A stretch of DNA of 64,000 bases, from the NCBI GenBank assembly GCA_947396885.1, contig OX377205.1, positions 78,588,969 to 78,652,968 on the forward strand. Reading direction: 5' to 3'. Numbering within the stretch: the first letter of the stretch is position 1; the number at the start of each line of letters is the position of its first letter. Under the pieces are notes generated by a model. It saw only the letters and a list, made by a program, of their open reading frames with translations. It did not search any database and was not told where the DNA came from. Position numbers and translations under genes: made by a program. Positions 1 to 11,600 of the stretch are shown piece by piece. The DNA is from Heligmosomoides polygyrus polygyrus (Eukaryota > Nematoda > Chromadorea > Rhabditida > Heligmosomidae).

Positions 1-159
1 TAGCGGACTCTACTAACAAGAGAAGGATAGTAGGTGACTATGACACTTTGAGATGAAATGTATACTACGGGAGCGGCATAGAACGCTGATTTCAAATATG
101 TGTTCAAGTTCTGCCAAACACATCTGTGAACGGATTATGGGCCTCTTTCATTTTGGCTC

Positions 160-320
160 CTTTGCCTACTAGCTGCACGCAGAGCGACGAATAGAGCGTG
201 CTCAAGTGAGGTGGAAACCGCGCTGCCAACCGAGGGGTGACCTACGGGATAGGAGTGCGGAGTGGTGACACGGGGTGGTTTGTGATTCGACTCCCCTCCT
301 ATGCAGGATTCTTGCACTTC
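160..320 (+). repeat. Dispersed repeat, direct copy; inverted copy at about 720-850
   Basis: GAGCGTGCTCAAGTGAGGTG through GGTGGTTTGTGATTCGACTC at 200-290 is repeated in inverted orientation at about 725-845. Both are kept in copy 2 (about 26750-26870 and 27420-27510). The block ends in a B-box-like TTCGACTCCCC, so it may be another tRNA-derived family; an A box is not clear. Confidence 0.5.
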
Positions 321-1000
321 CCAAAAAAGGTCTGCCACGACCAACCAAAGCTCTCTATGTCAAATCGCAAAAGAAAAGATCACCAAAAAGGAGATCAATT
401 TTCTTGGTACTATTGAACTTTCACAGCTTCATAGGTGAAAAAGTTTGTTCACTTAAACGAGGTCTAGACGGATTATTAAAGACGCTCATCATCTATATGA
501 AATCCTTTTCTAAAATGTCGATCGATTACAGTAGATTACTGTAGAGTCCGTGAGCAAGGGTTAACGGTATGGTTGCGCAGCATGAAATTAGTCAAGTTTA
601 AGTTCAGCATGAAATTATAAGTCGGGTCAGGCGAACCCTTTGTGGTGACGTTTCCCGTTGCGATTTGAATACAGAGCTTTTGTTGATCGTGCCAGATCTT
701 CTTCAGGAATTGTAAAAGTCCTGCATCCCAAGGTACTCGAACCTCAAACCACCCCTTTCACCACTCCACACCCCTACCTCCTACGCCAGCACTGCTCGGT
801 TGGCAGCTCCGTTTCCACCCCACTTGAGCACGCTCTATTGTGACTGGAGAGGAGCCACAATGGAAACGGTCCACAACTCCATTACTAGATGCGCTTAACA
901 GAAGTTGAACGGATATTTAGAACCAGCGTATGTAGCCGCATCCCGTGATATACATCTCATCTCGAAATGCCATGGTCACCTAATATCCTTCCTTTGTAAG

Positions 1001-2124
1001 GAAGTACTAACTATTGAAGGGTTTCGACCTCCCATGGAACTTCAAGTTGAGACCAGGATCATTAGAAAGAGCTCGGAAGGCTGATTGCGAATATGTGTGT
1101 CAAAATTGCAAAATGGAACTCCTGAGCGAGTTATGGCTTGCCGAAATCGGGTGCCTCACCATAGGCTGGCTGTGCGACACTCCGGACGCGAGAGTGATGA
1201 GTCATCAGGGCTCCGTAAGAAGGGCCTGCCAGCTGCTTCGATGGCGCAGTGGTAGCGCTCACGCTCGTGAGGTGGAACGTCGCTGGTTCGGTCCCCATTG
1301 ATGCCGGTTTTCTTGCAAATCATAATTTATCTTCAAAATGACCTTTTGTTTTGAATTATGACACGTGTCTGATAAGATAGCCGGTAAAGCTACCGTGTTC
1401 AAGTTTTCATACCGCTCGTCATCGCAATGGTCCCAATTGGACTCGTCATCAGTAGACACATCTGATCCCAAATTTTCATCAGTTTCAACATCAGCTGAGG
1501 CTGCAGCACCGTAGAGCAGTAGATCAACGACATTCTAGGCTTGACATCTTGTTCTTCCTCATCATACATTCTACTTACCCTATCGCTTCACACATTTTTT
1601 TTTTTGCTTTGCTCTATGAATCAAGGTTGTTAGAAACACCTCTAGTTACTCAATGTATGATTTGGATTCCACTGTACAAAATAGCAAATAAAAATGTCAC
1701 CATAGCAATTTTTGCCTTCAAACATTTTTACAAATGTGTATTGTAGTTTTCCCGGCTATCTTATCAGAGACGTCTCATAATTCAGAACAAAATGTTATTC
1801 CGAATATAAATTATGATTTGCAAAAAACCAGCAGCACCGGGGACCGAAACTACGACGCCCCACCTGACGAGCGGAAGCACTACCACCGCGCCACCGCCGC
1901 AGCTGGGTGGACCGTTTTACGGAGCCCCGATGACTCATCACTCTCGCGCCCGGTGTGTCGCACAGTCTGTGGTAAGGCCTCCGATTTCGGCAGGCCATAA
2001 CTAGCTCATGAGCTTCACTTTGCAATTTTGACACCCATATTCGTAATCAGCATTCCGAGCTCTTTCTAATGATCCTGGTCTCAACTTGAAGTTCCATGGG
2101 AGGTCGAAACCCTTCCTTTGTAAG
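1001..2124. mobile_element. 1.1-kb fold-back element with tRNA-like heads, present only in copy 1
   Basis: The arms 1016-1384 and 1752-2116 are inverted copies, roughly 90% identical by eye, around a 367-bp spacer. Each arm contains a tRNA promoter-like module: TGGCGCAGTGGTAGCGC as A box and GCTGGTTCGGTCCCC as B box on the left arm. The insertion is bounded by a 14-bp direct repeat CCTTCCTTTGTAAG (987-1000 and 2111-2124), and copy 2 shows a single such site near 27668-27681. A 14-bp duplication is typical of LINE-mobilised retroposition, not of mariner-type transposons. Confidence 0.78.
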
Positions 2125-2276
2125 AGTCTCATCGATAGAATAATTTCGCTCTCCAACCCACATTGCTCTAACATCGCTTTCCACAAAAGGTTGAAAATTT
2201 GAGAAGAATGTACGGGATGGGAGCTAGAGCTGCTGAATAGGTAAACTTCAGTTAACATTTATGGCTTTTAAGGTCT

Positions 2277-2444
2277 GGGGCCGGATTCATCAACGACTTA
2301 CGGCAACTTAACGGAAAAAAATAAACAGAAATCCCTGATTACGCGGCGAATGTTTTACCATATCGCTTGATAAGCCGCGCTATCAGGGAGTTCGGCAGTA
2401 TTTTGTCTGTAAAATTGCTGTAAGTCGTTGATGAATCAGTCCCC
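2277..2444. mobile_element. 168-bp palindromic MITE (copy 1)
   Basis: The termini are inverted repeats of about 35 bp (GGGGCCGGATTCATCAACGA and, at the other end, the complement of GGGGACTGATTCATCAACGA). A nested inner hairpin pairs TCCCTGATTACGCGGC with GCCGCGCTATCAGGGA. No coding capacity. Target-site duplication unclear. Confidence 0.8.
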
Positions 2445-2662
2445 TGGATGGCAAGGTGACAGTGCTTGCCTAGTCCTCTGCAAAAATGCTCCTTATATTA
2501 AAGAAGTTTCTGAGCTCAACAATAGTGAAGAAGAAGCATGATTGTTTCCCATGATGGAAAGACGAATCCCTTTGCATGTGCAGAAGAAAACTATGCAGAC
2601 TAACAAGCAAATTAGATTCTAGGAGTCGTTTTGCGGCTATTACACGTTTCTAAACAACTTAC

Positions 2663-5600
2663 AACCATCTCGGTGTTCTCATATCGATAGCCTTTGTTCA
2701 GCTCCAGGGTGGTATCGTAAGTATCAGTGTCCATCTTGAATCGCATTGCGTTGATTCCCTTCACATTCGTGTCAGAATCGTAGTGTAGATAGAAGGCCAT
2801 GAAAAGTAGCAACACTTACATAGGTGTTCAATGGATACTGCAGTTCTTACACCACTAAAGAGTGAATTGTTTTCGATAAACGCAGAAAGTGGAGCAATGA
2901 GCCGAGGTTATCTTCACGTTTCTACTCCCTATATGATGAGTGCCGCGTCTGTATCCCATTCCGGGACCGGATCTAATCACGGTAAGCTTTCTATTATGAT
3001 CTAGGAAGATGATTGAAAGAGTCATCGCGATGTGTCTGGAAAATGCGCACGGCAAAACAGAACATCAGGTACTTCCGAGTTACGCTCACAGCGCGCCGGG
3101 AGGTGGAGATTATCAGCACTAATTTGATGCCACTAACCTCGGAGTTCCACCGTTACAGTAGAGTAGGCTCTGCGCTCTTTCTCTCGTATTAGCGAAAAAG
3201 AAATCAGAGCCCACTCCATTTTAAGTAACCTATGAGCGTGACCTCTAAGTGGAACACAAGCTCAACCCATAAAGAAGTTCAACGCCGAATCCATATTTTT
3301 TCGTGATCCGCATCGAGGTGTATTGCACTCCATTATCGTGGACAAGTCTGTATGTGTGCAAGCATAAAATAAGGAGGTTGGAGTTAATCATCTTTTTATG
3401 TGTGCACCACACACTATGTCGTAGAAGCAAATGGAATGCGTATTGCGTATGTCTAAACAATGATTTGCTTTGATCGAATGATTTTCAAGTCAGTTGTTTC
3501 TTCATGTTGTACTACGGAAATTGTTGGTAGCCTGCAGAAGGTACGGGACCAACTGCACTGTAGGGCGAGAAGTGATGAAGGATGTCATGAGCCGGTCTTG
3601 GCAAGCAGCGTGTCAGTACCCTTTGTACCATTCCCATTGTCAGTGTGCAGAAGCGCCTAATTGGGCGATGGGCGAACAAATTTGGCATTTCAGCTACCCT
3701 CCTACTTACCGTTCTACAGCGAAACGTTACTAAGCTAAGACCTAGTTTGTCAGAGGAATAATACCACGGGGGTGAGCGAAATAAAGAGCATAGGCGAGTC
3801 TGGAACAAAAGTGAGCGCTAGTAATAAGGGAGGGGAATTTGCAGGTCTGCGCAACAACTGGATGGTATCACAAGAGTATCACAAGAATCCATTTGCAGGA
3901 CACTAGCGTGTATAATCGATCTTTCTGTGAAGAGCTTGCTAGACAGTTCCGTCGGCTAAATCGGAAGTGGGCTAACGATAAGATATCAAAATTAGCAAAC
4001 CTCCCGAAAAAAAAAACTGACAGAGAAGTTGAAGTTTGACCATCTCACCTGCCCAGTTGTGTTTGTCTTTATCAAGACACATAAACTGCCATGAGGTGAT
4101 GGTCTTCCCGATCCTTAGCAGCTTAAGGTTAGACCAATTATAAGGAGCGTGAGTGGCCCAGCAGGCTGCATTTCTTGGCTGCTAAATTTGAATCTTGTAC
4201 AGTTGCTGCACGATTGTACCTGCACACCTCCTACTTGTGCCTTTTTAGCTGAACTCCAGGAGACACATGTGGAAGGCATCTGTGTGATGGAGATTTCATG
4301 TTACATCGCTGTGCACAAATGCAATGCAAACGTAGAGAGCATGCAGTGCAAGCCGTGTGCGGAATACTTGGGGATAACAGGACCAGATTTCACTGTATGG
4401 GCTCAATATAGCTCATGTAATGACCCTCGCGGATAAGTGTCTTCAGTGTAACATCTTCAAATGGACCAATGAGTACGACAAGCAGATAAGAGGGCTCGAA
4501 TGGGTCAACGTGTGACACCTATGCCGGCTATAGCATATATTTCTAAAACACGAACCCTTATTGGAACCAGTCCTCTACTTTACTGTCGATATAGATGATT
4601 GTTTCATAGTTTGTGGCACAAGGCGAATTGGATTCTTGCTTCAATCTCCTCAATTATTAAGCGGAGCACATTAAGCTCACAAGACAAGTAGCTGGCTCCC
4701 GTTCCTCAACGTGCGAGCGCATCACACTCTCGTTGCACCTTCCAAGTTAAATGGCAAAGAAAGCCTAGTAGAAGAACATCTTAGTGCATTTCCGTGCTGT
4801 GCATCCGAGTAGTGGTAAAACGGCAATTGTTAGGAAAATGTTCCACACAGCGACCATGGTGTCTTCCAATGAAGACTTCCAGTCTTCTTCAAGAAAGATG
4901 GCTTCTCGCATTGCATTGTCCAATGGATATGTTGGTCGTGTTGCTGAAAGCCTCCGTGTGCAACATCGTCGGCCTGCAGGTGCACGAATGAGCAGGAACC
5001 AGAAGCGCGCCAAAAATGCTTTTCCAGTCCCATTTTTCTCGGATGCTTTGAATGCTCAGGTACGAAACTGTATTCGTAAAGCTGGATTAAACGACCTGAT
5101 TATGATAACTGAGATACCACCTAGAAATCTCAAGGCGCGGCATATCAATGATAGAAATATAGGTACGTCTCGCGAAGATGGACAGTATTGGGAGGTACGA
5201 ACGCGGCAGCCAAACAGCCCCCATTGAATGGGCTTCCTACTGCAAGAGGGTGTGCACAATCGTTACCCAGATCACCTGGCGTGGGTATGGTCGGTGCTGT
5301 GCTTGTTTAGGATTGTCTGGCGCGTTCCCAGCTCTTGATGCTGTTCATTTTCGCGGCATGTACAAAAAACATGTCGGCGCGAATTATTGGGCTATCGTGC
5401 AAATTATGTGAGGACATTCTTACCTGCACGCAAATGACTGGAACTGCTTGAGACGATCGGTTTTCTTCAGTCCCGGTTTTTGAAAGGTTCCGTCTAAAGA
5501 AGATCGAGTTGAATAAGTGCATGGTAGACAAGTACCCCGGTGATACACCTCCGCTATTTGTAATGTCGCTGGAGTAGTCGTCTCCCCACCAGGGCAGGTT

Positions 5601-8600
5601 TGACATGTTGGCCCATCTCTGTATCGAAGCCAAACTGTAATGAATTCATAAATCTTACTCTGACAAAATACGTCACCAGGTTACAGTTACGAACTCACTT
5701 GTCTGTGTTGTCCTTCCCCGTCTTTATAACGTAGTCCTCATCACAGGTGTGGTTGTACTAAACAAAGACTTTGCTAGACATGGGGCCTTTACAAGTAGCA
5801 TATCAGGAAAGAGACCGAGCAAATGGTACATTATCAGACTATAAAAGGATAAAAAAAAGATAAAGGTCGGTGTTACTCAATCCCTTTTGAGATGCGCCAC
5901 GCATTCTTCCATCAACTTGATATCGTTGTGAGTGCGTGTTTGGCCAAACAATGACTTGCGGTGGCCAGCCGATGAACGAGTCAGCGCTTTATCCTTCCCA
6001 GACAAGTCTGGTACCAATTCACCGACCCCGGAGGAATGGAAGGCTTGGTTGGCCTGTGCGGGAAATCTGAACCAGGAAGCCGGTATTGGGTGTAGGCAAC
6101 AGTCGGCGCCTCCTCCGACTGCGCCACACGTGCCATCAGATTATACGTACACATGTACATATGCTCACTGCTTTAGCTTTCACTTCGCAGCGCCTCTGAG
6201 GTGAAGGGTGCTTAAACAAGAGTCCGTAGCGTTCGCATCGGCTGGTCGTGGGCTCCTCGGCCTGCGGCGTCAATCCCTTGGTCGCCCTTTTCGCTCGCAG
6301 GTGCGCCGGGAAACGGCCCGGCGGCGGCCCGACGGACGAGGGAAGCAGACAGATCGACCAGATTTGCTGCGACTGCAATCATTAACGTGTTCAGTGGCTT
6401 TAAAAAACAGAACCTAGGTTGGTGTGAAACAAATATAGCTCTATATCAGAATTTTGAGCTCAATCTAATGAGCTCTACCTAAGCTAAGCATATCAGTGCT
6501 ACCGCTGATGCGATATTCTTCAAATTTAAGATCGAAAAGTATTTCTTCGCAAACCTGCTGCGAAACTGTAAAAGGTTTTTTTCCAGGCTAAAATTTCACA
6601 CAGAATTCAATTACGTCAAAATACCTAAAAAATTAAACATTAAAAATAAAAATAAAAACATAAACATAAACATACACCTTCCAGAAAAGCTCATTTTTGA
6701 AGAAGAAACATAATTGTGTGGCTCACCCCGAGAAGGCATGGCTCCAAGCCAACATTCAACGCAGAATTCAATTATGAAGTTAATATTCGAAAAAATTATA
6801 ATTTTTATTCTATCGAACACGACCTAGCACTCAAAGACAAGGTGAAGTGTCATTTATTTTTTTTATGCACATGATAACGCGCTCAATACCAATATCAAAC
6901 TGCTGAAAGTTCAGGAACAGCTCATGAGATAAAACTAATGAAGAGAAAAAGGAAAGCTTGGATTGCAACTTAAATTTTTAGATTAGAAGTAAATGCCTTG
7001 TCCTAAGAGATTCTACAACATCTGTTTCTTATTTCGTCCAAGGGTAGTCCTGCTTTGTCTAACATAATAAAAGAGATGTTTTCTAGAAACCTTTAAAAAC
7101 ACAAAAAGGTCAAAGCAGAAAGTTTCAAAAAGCAATTCAAAGATATTAAAGACATAGGATATTGAGAGATATTGGATATGCCTCCAGTGTCCATGTCCGT
7201 TCCTCCACGTGGTGCCACTGGAAACCGTTCTCTTTTGCGAGCCGAGCTGAACACGGACATTCAAATGCAGGCGACAGGCCCTTGTGAAAGGCCGGCCTAC
7301 AAACAGCCCATGTCACATCATATGGTTGATATTGGATAATTGGTGCTGAATGTCTCACGAGATAATGCTACGGCATCCGGCATGCCACTGGAAACTGCTC
7401 GCTTTGTGAGCTAAGCTAAGCACGGACAGTCGAATGCAGGCGACAGGCCCTTGTGACAGGCCGGCCTACGAAGACCCATGTCACATCACATGGTGTATGA
7501 ATAGTCATGTTTTTCGAGATTGTGCTACGGCGTCCGCGGGAACCGACGCGCACTCGCAGAGCCCGGCGAGTGTGGAAAGTATGCGAGGGTCCCTGATGCG
7601 AGGACGGCAACGGGGGAAACAGTGTTAATCCAAAAGTCCCGCAACGTAAGGAAGACTCGCGTGGCAACGCTGAATATGAGTACGTTGTCGGGCCGCTCCT
7701 GCGAATCGGCAGAGGCACTGCAGCGGAGGAAGATTGACTTGGGTGCGGTGCAGGAGACGAGGTGGTCTTGTAACATGCCAAGAGACATAGGCCGAGGCTA
7801 TAAGGTCGCCAACACCGCTGGCAGTCCCAGGACCACCAGCGGTGTTGGCCCAATTGTCTCCGAACAGTTCCGATACTCGAGCGACTGCAAGCGTGGAATT
7901 TTTCAATGACCGAAGAAGGCCGTTATCGCTGCAGAAAGGCGGCGATATCATCTTTTCTCTGCATATGCTCCACAGACTGGCTGCTCTAAACGAGCCTTGG
8001 ATGATTCCGGAGCCTGTTTGATGAGAAGACAACAAAATTACCATCGCAAAATGTAATAATTGTCACAGGTGACCTTAACGTGTACGCTGGCGCTGTGAAA
8101 GACGGCGGTATGGTGATCTCGGTTTTCGCTTACGCACCTTGATAGTGAGCGTATCCTCGAGTACGCGGAGTCGCACGACCTCACCATTGTGAACACCAGA
8201 TTCCGAAAACGTGAATCCCACCTTACCTCGTTCTACAACGGGAGTTCTAAAACGCAGATCGACTTTGCCCTTGTGCGAAATCGTGAGCAAGGGCTTACCA
8301 CAGACACGAAGGCCGTCGTATGAAACGGTTGCCGCACAAGGGACCGCCCACTGACCTGCACTATGAAGATCACACCACCGATGTTTAGGCAGGAAGAGCG
8401 GAGCGGTCCGCCAAGGATCAAGCGGTGGCGACTGAAAGAGAATGAAGCAGCTGTGACTTCGCGTTTTCGGTTGGCGACGATCGCGACCGTTGACGAGACA
8501 TTGCAAAGTGCCACCGACGCGATATTCAGTGCTGAACGATCTTCACTCGGCACTACAAAACCGGGACGGCGTAAGGTCGATAAGCACACATGGTTGCGGA

Positions 8601-11600
8601 ATAACGAAGTTAAGGAAAAAGTCCGAGAGAAGAAGAGATTATACCACACATTTCTGTGCGATAAGACAGTCAACAAATGACGTTGTATCAGAAAGTCAAG
8701 AAAGCCGCAAAGATGGCGGTAGCCGTTGCAAGAGCCGCTCATTGCGATGATGTCAACGTGAGTCGCGTGATGGTGAGCGATTTCTTTATCAACTTGCAAG
8801 GTCCGTCATCGCCAGAATGAGGATGTTGAGAAGTTCCTTGGCATCTACGATGAGAACGGTCTACTCATTGACCACAAGATGGTTTTGAATCGATGGCGCA
8901 CCTACTTCAAGGAAGTCTCAACAGCAGGGTTTGCTCATCCGAACATTCCATCTTCTCCTCCCGTATACGGTCCCGTTCAAAAAATTGCCATAGAGGAGAC
9001 AGAAGCGGCTCTTAAGAAGATGAAGCCGGGCAAGGCAACGGGCCCCGAAGATTTGGCGGCCAACTTGTGGAAATCGAAATCCTGGTACCCAACAAAGTAG
9101 ATGGCTAGTTTCTTTAACCAGGTTATTGCGGAAAAGAATGTGCCCGATATTGGGCAGAAAGGCACAACGATTCCGATTTGGAAGAAGAAGGGCAGTTCGG
9201 CAGACGGCACAAACTGCCGTCCAATCCGATTGCTTTCACATAGCATAAAGGCCTTCTAGCGGATTGTCGACGGGCGTATACGTGATATCGTCCAGCTCTC
9301 TACCAACCAGTGTGGCTTCGTTGCTGGCTGTGGCACAGTCGATGCCATAAATACCGTTCGTCTTCTGATAGGAAAACACCGCAAGAAACAGAAGCCGGTA
9401 CATCTTGCCTTCCTGGATTTGGAGGCCTTTGATCGCGTTCGAGACGTAATATGATATGCCTCACGAGAACACGGAGTCTCCGAAGAGCTCATAGAGCGGG
9501 TACGAATACTGTACTCTTGTCCAAAGAGTCGAGGACAAGCTGCAGCAGGTACGTCGATGGAGTTGCCCATCTCTGTCCGAGTACATCGAGGGTCTGCGTT
9601 CTCCCCACTACTCTTCGTCTTCGTTGTGTATGCCATATCGCGTGATCTTCAGCAGCCTGTTCCTTGGAGGTTTCCTTATGCTGATGAGTAATGCTCGCTA
9701 GCGACGACAGGATCGAACTCCAGCGGCAGGTGCAAGCTTGATGCGATCCACTGGAGAAATTTGGGCTCAAGCTCAACGTCAAGAAGACCGAGTACCTGAC
9801 CACGGACGAAAACGAGTTTCACTCTATTAAGGTGAACCGCATGAAGCTATTAGTGCTTCCGCTTTCAAGTACTTGGGATCAGCAATCGCGTCCGAGGGTA
9901 GTGCATTCGTTGAAGTGAACTCACGCGTGAATGCAGCTTGGTTCTAAGCGCGCTCTGACGGGAGTGCTCTGCGACAAGAAGATACCAGAGCGGCATAAAT
10001 CTAAGATCTACAGAGCATTCGTTCGACCAGTAGCTATTTACGGAACTGAGTGCTGGCCCGTTACTAAAGAAATTGAAAGGGGCCTCAGCCTAATGAAAAC
10101 GAAGATGATGCGGTGGAAGGTCGGAGTGCGCGAAGCTCGTCTGCGACACGGCCACGTCCTTGGCGCAACAGGTGACACCGTCCGGAAAATTGCTCTTAAC
10201 CCTGATGTCTCCGGAAAGCGGCCACGAGGGCAACAAAGCGGCGGTGACTTGATACGCTGCATCAGGACTTGGAGATGGCTAGGCTGCACCCTGATCAGGC
10301 ATTTGATCGGGAAAATGGTGCCAACATTCCAGGAAAGTGGACCCGCAACTAAGCGGTGCAAGCGCTAAAGAAGAATACGACGATTGGATATGCCTGCAGG
10401 AGGTCGAGGTAATGTTTAATCGGCCCTTTCTTACCGCCATCATTACCTCTGTAAATACAATATAGTGAAGTAGCAGCAAATCTCCATTCTACAGTCAATA
10501 TTTGTCAATATAAACTTCGTAATTGAGTTCTGCGTAGAATCTTGGTTTAAAGACATGTCTCCAACGGCATGACACACACAATTATTATATTTTTTCCAGA
10601 AATGAGCTCCTCTAGAAGGTATTTTGACGAAAAAAGTCGGTGTGAAATTTTAGCCTGTAAATGTACCTTCAACTTCGTAACAGGTTTACGGGGAAATATT
10701 TTTTGGTTTTAAATTTGAAGAATTTCGCTTCAACGGTAGTTCTAATACATAAGTTTGAGCTAGACTCACTAGATAGACCTTGAAATTCTTATACAGCCAT
10801 GTTTATTTTACACCAACATGAATCTTTCCACTGATTTTGTGAATCCTTTGAATATTTTAATGATTGCAGTCGCAATAAATCTAGCCGATCTGTGTGCTCC
10901 CCTCAACGGGTGTCCCAACGCGAGCGGAGACGGCGAGCAAGGGGTTGACGCCGCAGGTATGGCCGGCCACCTGGACGCGCGGCCGAGCCCACGACCAGCC
11001 GATACGAACGTCCCTCTCCCCTAAAACAGGAAGCGGTAATGCTGAGGTTAAAGGTGTCAAAGGGATACTTTGTTGCGGTCAACACCCTCGACATAGTTAG
11101 CTCCCGTATGTACTTACCAGCGGAAAATATCCCATAGCAGGAACATTTGGTAGCGTAATGGGGTTGCCAAGAAATGACAGAAGAACCTGAAACAGATCGT
11201 TGTTATACCGAAGTAATGCCGTCGATTGCTTTGAAGTAGGAGCCGAGCGTTCAACGTTGACCATTTTTTAATGAACGGATATAATTAGTATTTCGACATT
11301 GCTCTTATTACTTTTACCGCTGCAGGGGTCATGTGCGTCACAGATTGACAAGTACAGATTGGATCTGAGGGAATCATCTTCGAATATTCGATTCTCCGAT
11401 TCGAATCATTCGATTATAACAAAAATTCGAGGCCCACGAAATCGCCGTTATCCGAATTATCCAAGAGCCGGGGTCAGCAAAATTAGCGTTATCCGAATCA
11501 TCCAATTATCTGAAGGTGTGCGATCGGATCCACTGCATACTGACGAGATGCGCTTATTTGACTCAAGCTTGCTTTTTTTGGTATTGGTTTGTCCACTCGA

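Noticed and set aside
3000..5300. Hammerhead ribozyme expected in Penelope-like elements
   Set aside because: I looked for a CTGATGA...GAAA core near both Penelope fragments and saw none; the fragments are probably truncated.
5307..5633. 108-codon minus frame as a stand-alone gene
   Set aside because: Its useful part is CD36 exon 8 (5549-5634); the rest reads into the intron past a GTGTAT donor.
7520..7909. 129-codon plus-strand frame as a gene
   Set aside because: It is the decayed endonuclease part of the old RTE copy; the frame breaks and continues elsewhere.
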